In this document: piece by piece, positions 53,501-64,000 of the stretch
Position numbering within the stretch: the first letter of the stretch is position 1
How the letters are laid out: every line of letters starts with the position of its first letter
From: Hypomesus transpacificus
Taxonomy: Eukaryota; Chordata; Actinopteri; Osmeriformes; Osmeridae
DNA: 64,000 nt
Direction of reading: 5' to 3'
NCBI RefSeq assembly: GCF_021917145.1
Contig: NC_061078.1
Span: forward strand, 4,570,039-4,634,038
The notes under the pieces: generated by a model
Database searches by the model: none
The model's input: only the letters and a program-made list of their open reading frames with translations
Told to the model about the DNA's origin: nothing
Program-made: the position numbers and the translations under genes

Positions 53501-56500
53501 ACACCAGCATAACCTCTTGTGGTGTCATCCTTGGAAATGGCCTCACTATGCTATAATAGCTAGGATATACAGATTATTGAGGAGATTGAGCAATTTACGG
53601 ACAGGCATTAGAAGACTGGGTATTGTGGCATGTGATTTAAATGTTTTCTAAAGCTTCTCCAGGAACATTTCGTAACAGTTCAAAAGTTGCTTAAAACTTT
53701 GGCTACATTTCTGTTTGAGTATCCATCAACTTCTCTGATCTGTATTATTCTCAGTAGTCTGTGTTTTGGGTTTAAATGAGACCAAAGGTCTTGGCTGTTC
53801 TGCAATCGTACTCCTCATATTTTCCATGAGAATGTTGGACAGTGGAGCCTACCCCATGTGTGATTAATTATCTGTTGTTGTAGCCTCGTCTTCATGTCAG
53901 TCTCTTTTATCCTAAAAGCTCTCTGCAGCACAAGCCGATGCCTGCCTTGTGGTGACATGGGGATGAAAAGGGGGACTTTTTATATTGTTGTCAGTCCTGA
54001 TCGTTGAGTCAGTATCTGCTATGTCAGTCCTTTGAGAGAGTGACGTGTTACCACAGTTCCTATATTAGCGACGCAACATTAGCTTCCCACATATCACACA
54101 TCCTGCTAAGTCCTAGACGCCAACCAGTACTGCATGTTTGACCCATTCCCGTACATTCTGTTTTGGTCTGATGTCAATGAGGCACTGTTCTCTAACAGGC
54201 TTCAGCCCTGCATACTGTCAGCCACTTGTTTTCCATGATGTGTCGTTGAAGAATGAGGATGGCCTGGCCTTGATGTTCCTGTCTACTTTGAACCGGAGCA
54301 ACATATTTCTGTCTTTACAACTCAGCCCAGAGATATTTTCAGCATGTACCTGAAAAAGACGGCCATGTGACGACAGAGCTGTCCGCTTAGGTGTCCTGTT
54401 GCCCTCATTTATGCTAACTGGACAGCAACAAACGCTCCTCTCCTCAGTCCGGATGGTTCTCGCACCCTCTGGGCACGTTAGGGGGAGGCCCGATCCCCAC
54501 AAGTCTGGCCTGCTGCCCTGTGGAAAAATGAGCACAACAATGACCAGTAATGTCTAGGATTGAAGGCACACAGCCAGCTGTTTTGGTTCTCATTTTATCA
54601 CAAGCATTGATTTGAGCTCTTTAAACCGAGGGCCTGACTCTGATTTATAGCAGGAATGACATTCCCTAATAAGGAAGTAGCTGTTATTTAAGCTTGTGGA
54701 TGCTGAAGTTTATATTGTGGGTTGTTGTTGTAGTAGGTGGTGCAATTGAGAACAGCATAACATGGCCTTAATACAGACCTGGTTACACAGCATCTAGTTG
54801 TCACTTATGTCCTAGAGAAGTAGCCATTCTGAAATGTCTGGAAAAGGTTTGCTTCAGAAAATAATGTTGTGCGCTTGTTTATTTTCCTGGACGCATTGAA
54901 GGTTGTTTCTCATTTGCTATCCCACAATGTATTGACGTCTTTTTTCTATTTTCATGGCTAATTTGTCAAATGTCCTACTGTCTTCGTTTTTTTCTATAAA
55001 GGGGAACTTCCTTAAGGCAGTGGATTTACGTGAAGCATTTGATTCTGGGTTGAACATCTTATTATGATGAATAGAAAAAATCGTAGGTGAAGAGTTGGGC
55101 TATTTTGGGACAAACGGCAAAGTCACCGAAGCAGACGTTAATGGCGACAGCACCTCACTTATAAAAATTTGAAATGCCTGAGCTAAGTTGTCATCTCTTG
55201 GCTCACAGCCATGTGTTTTTTGAGAAGTCAAAGAGCTTGTCATATTGAGACGCATTGTGGCTACATACTTTCCAGTTTGTTACAGAAAATATAATTCAAA
55301 TTTCTTCAGTTCAGTATGTGCCTGTGTAGGACATTAATTAATACCTATATATTAATATCAATATATAAACCTTAATGTGAGAATTATTTTCCTATCCTTT
55401 TCTCAAGTCCCTTTGGAAATAGAATTTGAGAGTGTAATTGGATATTGACTCTTACTTTTTTTTCCCTCTGATAATGATGATGTCGTACTGATGGGTGGTG
55501 TTTAATGTTTTCCAGGTGCTGGGCCGCTGCTTCCTGACTGTGATGCAGGTTCATTTCCAGTTCCTGTCCCAGGCCCTGCAGAAGGTCCAGCCCGTGGCCC
55601 AGTCCTGCCTGGCAGAGGCCCTGGCCCAGGCCCAAGAGCGGCGCACCAACGCCCGCTCCCAGAGCACGGGCCCTGGGCCCCTCACTGAACTGGAGGAGGC
55701 CTCTCGCTCATGGAAGGGTGCAGCAGAGGTATGCAGAGGGGCAACTTACCCCCCAGGAGCCCCCAGAGTTTCCTGGTCTGGCTGCTGGGGAAATGGGGGT
55801 TGGTGTCTTGGAGGTGAAAAGCCCTGTCTGTTCTACATTCCAGAGAAATGCCGTTGGCTGCAAATCTCACCCAGCCACAATTTCCTATTTCCTCTTAATA
55901 AAGCTTGTGTATATGGACCTGTGGTGCCATGCTACACGACCATCCTAAAATCCCAGCTCCTGGAATGGAGGATGGAGGCCATTTTGTGAGGGGAGCGAGC
56001 TAATCCCAAAGCTAATCAGTCCCTCTGGCCCATTTTGAGCTTTGTTATGTACAGTGAGCCAGAATGGAGAATAGTGACCCGATTGATCTGCTAAGCTCTG
56101 GCATGTGGAGTGGTTGGGCCCTGGAGGGACAAGGCCTGGAGATCCTGATGGAATGTGCTGTGCTGTGGTGTGGTATGGGCCTTGGCCTCTGCTGTGAATT
56201 TCAGACTGAGGGAGGCAAGCTCTCTGCATACTCGGTTACAGTCAATGTTCTCTGGCCTCTTATTTGCCTTATATTAATCCCAGTGTGTCTGTTCCTCTGA
56301 CCAAGTTCAAGTCTTTAATTGTCAGATGCACAGAACACAGGGTCAGACAGGGCACTGAAATTCTTAGGACAAGACAATGCAAAGCAACCTGGCATAACAT
56401 AACATATAAATACCTAGAATATAGATGACATCTATGGTAAGTTAACCTGAAGGAACTGTGTTTCTTCACACTGTGTGTGTGCTCGTGGCTGCTCCAGGCG

Positions 56501-57176
56501 ACAGGGCGGCTGAGGGAGAGGGGTCGGGACGGCTGCCTGGCAGGCCTGCAGGTGCAGCAGCTCTTCTGCTCCAACAACATCACCATCCCAGAACACCAAC
56601 TGAAGGAGCTCAACATGAAGACAGACAGCGCCTTACAGGTGAGAGGCTGCTGCTTCAGCACTGCTTCAAGTCAATGTGTTTGGAAGTGTGACTCGGCGAC
56701 CTAGTTACATTGACCTGATGTGTACCCTTCTGTCTCTACTGCTGTTCCTCCAGGCTTATAAAGCAGCGCTAGAAAGCCTTGGCCACAGTGAGTATGCACT
56801 GAAGGCTGGATTTCACCTCAGTCCCAAATCTGTGGAGTCAGCTTTGCAGGTAGGTTGATTCTCCCAGCTTGACTTGACACAACATGTAGAGGAGAGGTAC
56901 ATGACATGATCTGACTGACCATGATGGGGATCTGCCTCAAACCATTTGTGTGTATTTTTGTGTGTCCATTGTCTGTGCGTTGCGTGTGTGTGTGTGAAGG
57001 GCTGCTGCAGCGAGGCTGAGGCCCAGCAGGCCGGCAGGATGCAGACCACCTCCCAGCCCATTCAGTGTGAACTGCCCACCATCCCAGTTCAGATCGGTTC
57101 CCACTTCCTGAAAGGAGTGTCCTTCAACGAGTCAGCAGCAGAGAACCTCAAACTGAAGATGGTACATCCCCCCCCC

Positions 57177-57211
<35 letters not shown>

Positions 57212-60200
57212 CAAAGCATCCTGACACAGACCTACCACAATGACGGGTGGTTTCCTCACATGTTGTTTTGTGTGACCTTCGCTCGTGCCAGAGTACTTTA
57301 TTTTGCCCTGTCAGTTGCAAGGGGTCGTTTGGAAGGTCATGTCTGTTTGGACCCTTGGTGAGTTATGTGCGTCTTGGCCTTGGCAAGGCTGCTGTTTATA
57401 AAAAAGACTTCCTAGTATGCCTGAACAACTAACTGTATAAACCGAATGTTGTGCAGCCTAGATTTCACACATCCGGTCGTCCCTAGCAATCTTTCCAGTG
57501 TGTAGATTACACCCAAGCCAAGTGTTCATCCCAACAGGGCCTTGGGTCTCTGGAGCCAACAGGACAATGCGTCACTGTGTCCCAGTGTTACTGCGTGTGT
57601 TGCCACGGCGGCGGCGGCAGCGGCCTGCTAGCCCGTCTCACTGGCAGCCTCCTCTGTCTCTGTCTCCTCAGCACACCATGTTGCAGCTCATTAAGGAGGC
57701 GGTGGGCCAGAACGGCGTGACTCCCAGAGACGACTCCCCCGTCACCGAGGTCCTCAACCAGGTGTGCCCTTCCAGCTGGAGAGGGGCCTGCAAGACCGCT
57801 GTGCAGCTACTGTTTGCCCAGGCGGGGCTGGTGAGTACAGGGCCGGGCCACACAGTACATTCAGTGGACTGCACCACTATAATTGTTGATGTTACTGTTA
57901 TTGGTGGGGGTGTTTTATGGTCCAACCTACCAAGAAGAGAGAGGGGATGGGGGGAAAAAATAAGCTTTTTTCATAGGCTGGATAATATACAGCAGACATA
58001 ACAGACTTCACCTGTTAATCCGGTTAGACAATATTCATTGTGTGATTGGTCCACTACTTGGGATATGTGAGGCAAACTGACTTGACATGAAACTCACAGG
58101 TCATGAGAATGTTAATAGTTCAGTCAACAGTCAGCGTGCTGAACTGAGGGCAGGTTCTTCATTAACGTTAGTGTTATTTAACCCACACACAGCATTGTAA
58201 AACAACCTTGTTTACGGTACATCCTCTCGTCTGTGGATGAACTAGTCTCTTTTGTAACATGTAGCCCTATTGTCTGTGAGGTGGGAAGCTATGTAGGACT
58301 CCTTTTGACTGGCTGAGGGGCGCAAACAAACCCTGGTGTTGACACACAAAGGAGGCTCACATTCCTGCTCCGTCTGGGTGAGGCACAGGGTCGCCCGGGT
58401 GGATCTCGCAAGCGGTCCTCTCGCTCTTCCCAGCGGCAGTAGTTCTTCCAGAGTTGCAGCTCCGGTGTTTATTCCCCCCGTGTGGTCTGCTTGGCTGGGG
58501 GTGTCTGTGTGGGCCCAGGCCAGGGTGTGTTCTCCTTCATCCATGCAGGCCAGCGCAGCCGAATGTAAAACAAAAACCTGGGTGATGGATGGTCGGGCTT
58601 TACGTGAACTCCTTATCAGAGCAGAGAAGCACGGGGAGTCACCATAACAACTCAGCTACACAACAGTCCTGCTTCAAAACCATTACTCCCAGTTGACGCT
58701 TTCCAGGAAAAACACGTTATTTCTTTTTGTGTTTTGGTCATTGTCTATCGCCTTCCTTGTTGGGCTCTTTTTTGTGTGTGTATGTGTGTGCATGACGGGC
58801 CTTAGCTGTGCGATAGCCCCAGGTCCTGAGGATACACCTGCTCTATAAATAACAATAGGCTGGCCGACTTCCTGTAATACAGGAAGAGAGTCCTCCCTTA
58901 TGGTGACCCAGTTGTGTGTGCGAGGGCCTCTAGGTAAAGCCTCTTTCAAAGAATTGGTAAATGTCAGGCTAGCTTGTTTTCAGTCTGCTTATTTTCTCAC
59001 ACAAGATCTTTTTCAATCTCTCAAATCGGCTTCCACTGATAGTCCCCACATGCTCTGCCTGGTCAAAAAGCAATGCACTTTTACTTCCTAAGTCATGTTG
59101 TGTTACTGTTATAGATAAGGAGACACTGTGTGTTACGCTGGTGGAAGATATCAGTGCTCTAGTTGCTTTGACTTACCGTCTTAAGATAAAAAAGACCAAT
59201 GTACCCTCAAAGACTGCTTGCACAAGCGCAACACACGGTGTGGAAAATGCATTCTATTAGTAGCTATGCTGATACAGCTCTCCCTCTGTGTGTGTGTGTG
59301 TGTGTGCGTGCACAGGTGGTTGTTGACACGGCACAGATTGAGAACAAGGAAGCCTACGCTCCCCAGATCACTCTGGAGGGAACCAGGGTGGTGGTCCAAG
59401 TGCCCTCCACTTGGTAAGTGATTTACTTAAGTGGCTCACCTCCAAACTCGATACGAACACATAATACAGTCCCACTTTCATAGACCTTGCCTAAGCTTGC
59501 AGTCTACCCTCATGACTCACCCAGTAACCGCTCACTGTGGTTGAATCATAAAACATTACACCCAAAACGTAGCTTAATGACGCCGGACGAGGCAAGGCTA
59601 CCTCTGGCCTAATTACTTTCTAAGAACAGTTCAAAGAGATTATCATTGTTCCCTGAATGCGGCGGCGTGTCTTAATTCCAAATAATCTATTAATTCCGGT
59701 CCCGCATGCAGGTGCCTGAAGGAGGATCCGGCCACCATGTCCCTGCTGCAGCGAAGTCTGGACCCAGAGAAGACCCTGGGGCTGGTGGACGTCCTCTACA
59801 CTGCTGTCTTCGACATCAACAGGTGGAAGGAGAGAAAGTGAGCGTGCGCTGCCCATCACACAACTACGCATTCCATAACAAACGGGGACTCTGCTGAAGC
59901 AGATGTTTGCATATCCAGACAGAAATGTCAAGAAGTTAGGGTTGGACCAATTATGGGACTATGAAATTGTTGCACTCATTCTTATTCTTATTACTCAAGG
60001 AAGGTTAGGCTCCGAGGACGATCCCTTTAGTTTCTTCCCGTCTCTTCATCTTTCCTGTGTTATTGAAGGGTGGTGTTGATCTTCTTCCCCTCCTGCAGGG
60101 AGCAGGCCCTGCCCACCATTCAGATGCAGCTCCAGCGGGAGATCCCAGACTACGGCGCGCAGGCTGACCTGCCTTCCGGCAACGGCTCGAAAGCTTCCAG

Positions 60201-60734
60201 CGGCCTGCCCAAGACCATCTCCAAACTCACTTCCAAGTTCACCAAAAAAGCCTCTTCCAGCTCGGCAGGGAGCGGGGGCAGCTACTCCATCCCCAGCACC
60301 CCGTCTCGCAGCTCGCTGGTGGCCGGCAGCGCCGAGGACAAGCATAAGAGTCTGGGCCAGGCTGACGGGAGGCTGCAGAGCATCCTGCAGATGGGGAGCC
60401 TGTCCGGGCCCCCCGATCCGGGCCAGCCCCAGCTGGCCAACGGCTCGGTGTCGGACGACCAGGGCATGAACCTGCCCACGGACCAGGAGATGCAGGACGT
60501 CATTGACTTTCTCTCAGGATTCAACATGGGCAAGTCCCAGCAGGCCTCCCCGCTGGTCAAGAGGAGGAACTCGGTGGCGTCTGCCAACGCCGCCGAGCTG
60601 AAGCCCCCCTCCGGAGCCACTCCCACCGCCCAGGCCGTCTCCCACGGCGCCCTGCAGCCCCCCTCCCAGAGCCAGCCCCCGCCCCAGCAGCCTGCACAGA
60701 AGCAACAGCAGCCCCAGCAGCAACAACAGCAACA

Positions 60735-60788
<54 letters not shown>

Positions 60789-63608
60789 CCCTCCTCAGCA
60801 GCAGCCCTCCCAGCAGACCCTGCAGTACTATCAGCATCTCCTACAGCCCATGGTTCAGCAGCAGCAGCCTCCGCCACAGCTGCCCAATCAGCTGCCCAAT
60901 CAGCAGCCCCCGCCCCAGGCCCTGCCCCAGCAGAGAGTGCCAAGCAAGTGGCTGGGCGGCTCCAGCCAGCAGCCCCCTCCTCCTGCTCCTCAGGGGCCCC
61001 CAGGAGGGCTGTCCCCTCTGGGGCCCATTGGCCAGTGGGGCTCCCCTGGCCTGCCAGACCTGAGCTCTGACCTCTACAGCCTGGGCTTGGTCAGCACCTA
61101 CATGGACAGTGTCATGTCTGAGATGCTGGGCCAGAAGCCCCAGGGACCCCGCAATAACACCTGGCCTAACAGGGACCAGAACGAGGGGGTGTTTGGAGTG
61201 TTGGGAGACACCCTGCCCTTTGACCCTGCAGGTGAGTCACTATTCAGTTTGACGCGACTGAGAGACACTTCACGTGACTCGGTGATTCCCTATAACATGG
61301 ATGTGAACCGTTAACCAGAGTGTGATTGAGACTGTGAGTGAGAGTTTGAGTGTGTTTATGAGTGAATATAACTCGGTGTGAGAGTGAGACGGTGTGTGTG
61401 AGATGGCAGAAAGCTTTTGGGAGCTCTTGGGATTCAGTGTAACAGAACTGTCAGCAGTGAAGACCTACAGCCATGCTGACTCTGCGGTTTTGTTCCAAAG
61501 ACAGAGAAGGAGAGGGGAGAGACACTCCCGTTTCCTGTTTTAACACTGCAGTCATTAGTCAGGTAGTCATTAGCCTGGGGGAACAGAGTCTGCCTTTTTC
61601 ATTTTCGATCCCTTTTTTCTAACACTGTCTCGCGGGTGAGGAGAGGTACCCAATAAGTGCTTCCTTATTCCCAGCAGCCACTGAGGCGTTTGGAATTGTG
61701 AGGCTGAGCTGACAGAAACTGGATGCTGCAGTTGACTTGGGATCTATCCTGGGCTCAAGTAGTTATTGGGTGTTTTTTAAATAGGATCTCTTAAATGAAA
61801 TCTCGCATTGTTATTGTTCCCTCAGGAGTTAATTGTAGTTCAGTAGTATCTGCTCAATTCTACTCAGTGATCTAGACGGATGACAGTAACTCTGAACTTT
61901 GGTCTCTGGTGTCCTCTCTAGAGGAAGAATGTAGGTCGCTGTAGCAGCTGTTTTCCCCTCCCAGCGGTTGTGATGAATTTGACAATTTGTGCTGAATTTA
62001 GAATGTGTCGCTGGCTATTTTTACAGTAGCAGCAGACTCTATTGACTCGGGCCGGTCTATTGTGTCGAGCTGACTTATGGCTATTGTGCCGTTTCTGCTA
62101 TGGTAGACAGTCTGGATAAACGGATTGAGCTTTGGGGCACAAAACCACAGAGAGCTGATGGCGTCAGAATCCTCATGGTGGGTTTTCTCCTTTCACATGC
62201 AGTCGGGTCCGACCCAGAGTTTGCGCGCTACGTCGCCGGGGTCAACCAGGCCATGCAGCAGAAACGACAGGTGCAGCACATCCGTCGGCCCAGCAACGCC
62301 CGCGGAAACTGGCCCCTCCCCGACGAGCAGCACAGGACTTGGTCACACCCAGAGTACTACAGTGAAGGGTATGTCTGTCCTATCCTATTCTGATTGCCTG
62401 TCAGTCTGTATATGTCTTCCTGCCCATCTGTCCACAGACTATAGTGTTCTGTCCTGGCACTGTTTATGTCTAATATCATCTCATTCACACCACCAAATCC
62501 CCAGTGTGGGTGCTATGGTTGGTGCCCATATGCCTCTGAATCACACATGCCTTTTAGCAATGCCTGACTTGTGAAAGGGTGAGAACAAGACTGCAGCGAG
62601 TTGACCATGGCGCCTGTGAATATGTTCTGACAAACGCCATCTATGTAAATAGGGAGGCGGTCAACAGCAGCTGGTCAGCCAATCAGGGGGATTCCGCCAG
62701 CTCCAGTGATGAGACCTCCTCAGCCAATGGGGACAGCCTGTTCTCCATGTTTTCTGGGCCCGACCTCGTAGCAGCCGTTAAACAAAGAAGGTACAGTTCA
62801 GCCTTGCACACATCCTGTATTTTACATCAAGGCTCGTTAAAAGACGTAAAAGATCATAAGTACACAAATTTACCACACGTGTAATAGTTTTCAGTGTTTT
62901 AGATGCTTCAAATACTTCATTGACAGTGTTATGACAGGTCATCATGTTCCCTAATAGCACAGTCACAAATTTGAATGTTATGGTTCATCAAATAAAATCT
63001 CAGATACTGTGATGTTGGTTGAAGTCATTGCGTGTGCTCCACCTACAGAAAGCACAGCTGTGGGGAGCAGGACGTGTGCACGCTCCCCTCCCCTCCCCTC
63101 CATCACCTGGGAGATGAAAACAACCAGGTAACCAGTCTCTGTGTAACAGTTGGACTTAGGATGTTAACAACCTGCGGCTTCTAGATTACTTTTTAGAATT
63201 GATAAGTCTACCTTTACAAATACATGTACATACAATACATGGGTGTTGGAAGGTTGTTCCTCTAACCGGCCCTCTGTGACTCTACAGGACAGCAAGACAA
63301 AGACCTGGCCACCAAAGGCGCCCTGGCAACACTCGGCCCACACCAACACCATGCCCAATCCAAGCTCTTCCTTGTACCAGATGAACATCCCCTCCTCCCA
63401 GTGGGGCGACTCCATGCAGATGTTACAGTCTCCAGTGTGGTCCACTGCCGGCGACTGCTCCCCCTCCACAGGCATCTCCTCCGGCTTCCCCTACACCCAG
63501 CAGCAGCAGCAGCAGCAACAGCAGCAACAGCACAAACCCATCAGCAAGGGCTTCAAATCCTTCCCCCTCAAACACGAGCACAGGCCCTCCTACCTGCACC
63601 AGTACTGA
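50553..63608 (+). CDS. garre1: Granule-associated Rac and RhoG effector 1 (KIAA0355)
   Basis: Thirteen coding exons: 50553-51053, 55516-55728, 56498-56638, 56754-56849, 57000-57161, 57672-57830, 59316-59413, 59712-59837, 60099-61231, 62203-62368, 62653-62790, 63049-63127, 63288-63608. They total 3333 nt and 1110 residues; human has about 1070. Near-identical blocks include MDYKRRFLLGGSKQKVQQHQ, CRASAFLTDLFSSVFRNS, ENKEAYAPQITLEG, MNLPTDQEMQDVIDFLSGFN and SSSDETSSANGDSLFSMFSG. Residues about 60-500 are the conserved helical part; the rest is low-complexity with glutamine runs at 705-728 and 1075-1085. Human GARRE1 is described as a GTP-Rac1 effector that associates with CCR4-NOT and P-bodies. 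The first ATG (MYCCSAQESK) matches the human start; the ATG at 50583 has the better Kozak context. Introns 57831-59315 and 61232-62202 contain nothing recognisable. Confidence 0.96.
51054..55515 (+). other. garre1 first intron within the coding region
   Basis: 4.5 kb with donor GTAAGG and acceptor TTTTCCAG. Apart from an interspersed repeat at 51215-51345 and a CT run near 52242-52260, nothing recognisable is present. Confidence 0.8.
51215..51345 (+). mobile_element. Fragment of a common fish interspersed repeat
   Basis: ATTTTATTTGGAGGTGCCTTTCAAG followed by CAAGGTCACCTTACAATAAA resembles a dispersed repeat type seen widely in fish (TTTATT, GCGCCTTTCA, CTTTACA words), preceded by an AAT run. 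Class not assigned. Confidence 0.4.
56303..56385 (+). mobile_element. Fragment of a fish interspersed repeat
   Basis: The words AATTGTCAGATGCACAGAAC and CACTGAAATTCTTAGGAC occur in a familiar fish interspersed repeat family. Class not assigned; it lies in a garre1 intron. Confidence 0.4.
57168..57209 (+). repeat. C-run plus CA microsatellite next to a garre1 donor
   Basis: About 12 C followed by about 15 CA units, starting six bases after the donor at 57162. Confidence 0.9.
60715..60786 (+). repeat. CAG/CAA repeat encoding 24 glutamines in GARRE1
   Basis: 24 glutamine codons (residues 705-728). The first eight include four CAA interruptions; the last sixteen (60739-60786) are uninterrupted CAG. 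The corresponding human segment has only short glutamine runs. Confidence 0.95.
63498..63530 (+). repeat. CAG/CAA repeat encoding 11 glutamines in GARRE1
   Basis: Eleven glutamine codons, nine CAG and two CAA, near the GARRE1 C-terminus where human has a proline-rich stretch. Confidence 0.9.
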
Positions 63609-64000
63609 TGTGACCCAACGACCCCCAAGGTGACGGTGCGGCGGGCCGGTAAAAATACCTGTGGCTGCATTTGCTGAGCTAACATCAAAGCTGCGACCGT
63701 TGGTAACGAAAGCGCCTGTAAATCGGAGACGGTAATATTTGTTCTACTAAGGCTAAATTTAATTGTAATACTCAATGGCTTGACATTTTATAAGTATTTT
63801 TCAAGTTCTTTTTCAAGTTTTCAAGTTCAGAAGTTTCCATTTGAAAACAGACATGTTGTAAACTGCCATGTAAGCTGTGAGCAATGCATGTTTCATGCTG
63901 ACAGTGTTTAGTCCAGCAGTCGTGTCTATGGCTGATCAGTTCCCTGCAGTGTTCTCCTCAGATGAGAGCTTGAGAGACACAGTCATCACCCACTTTGCTT
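63609..64000 (+). other. garre1 3' UTR (continues beyond window)
   Basis: Follows the TGA at 63606-63608 after PSYLHQY. No canonical poly(A) signal was seen before the window ends. A TTTTCAAGTT repeat sits near 63796-63825. Confidence 0.7.

Noticed and set aside
60514..60943. Antisense poly-Leu and poly-Ala reading frames over garre1
   Set aside because: They mirror the CAG repeat; the sense strand is the conserved garre1 exon.

Overview
The window is genomic DNA of a ray-finned (teleost) fish. All recognisable genes are intron-rich vertebrate orthologues with GT-AG introns. They are accompanied by a tRNA-derived fish SINE with an L2-type tail, a hAT-like element and many microsatellites. 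The species cannot be named from the sequence alone. Exon structures were built by hand from splice signals, reading-phase continuity and recalled similarity to human orthologues; no alignment was run.

Layout: 9-4828 (-) heatr3, whose last exons lie beyond the left edge; 5701-7261 (-) cnep1r1; 7869-8741 (-) an arylamine N-acetyltransferase; 10176-11604 (+) sdr42e1; 13236-28579 (+) wtip, with a 3' UTR to about 31150; 35735-40453 (-) gpi; 50553-63608 (+) garre1 (KIAA0355), whose 5' UTR exon begins near 49539. wtip and gpi converge on a 4 kb gene-poor gap. gpi and garre1 diverge, and so do nat and sdr42e1.

The genes are housekeeping or signalling genes and do not form a pathway: ribosomal-protein import (heatr3), lipin phosphatase regulation at the nuclear envelope (cnep1r1), xenobiotic acetylation (nat), an SDR-family membrane enzyme (sdr42e1), a LIM adaptor of the Ajuba/Zyxin group (wtip), glycolysis (gpi) and a Rac effector linked to RNA granules (garre1). 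The right half matches the human 19q13.11 cluster GARRE1-GPI-PDCD2L-UBA2-WTIP, but PDCD2L and UBA2 are not seen between wtip and gpi. The left half matches the human 16q12 pair HEATR3-CNEP1R1.

I found no previously undescribed system. The points worth checking are structural: a U12-type intron in cnep1r1, two GC-AG introns, a gpi intron that is mostly one long pyrimidine tract, a wtip intronic minisatellite carrying splice-like signals on both strands, acceptors preceded by UG repeats, a WTIP SPRSS repeat array, a polyglutamine expansion in GARRE1, a TEAD-motif cluster upstream of wtip, and CTCF-like motifs flanking gpi.
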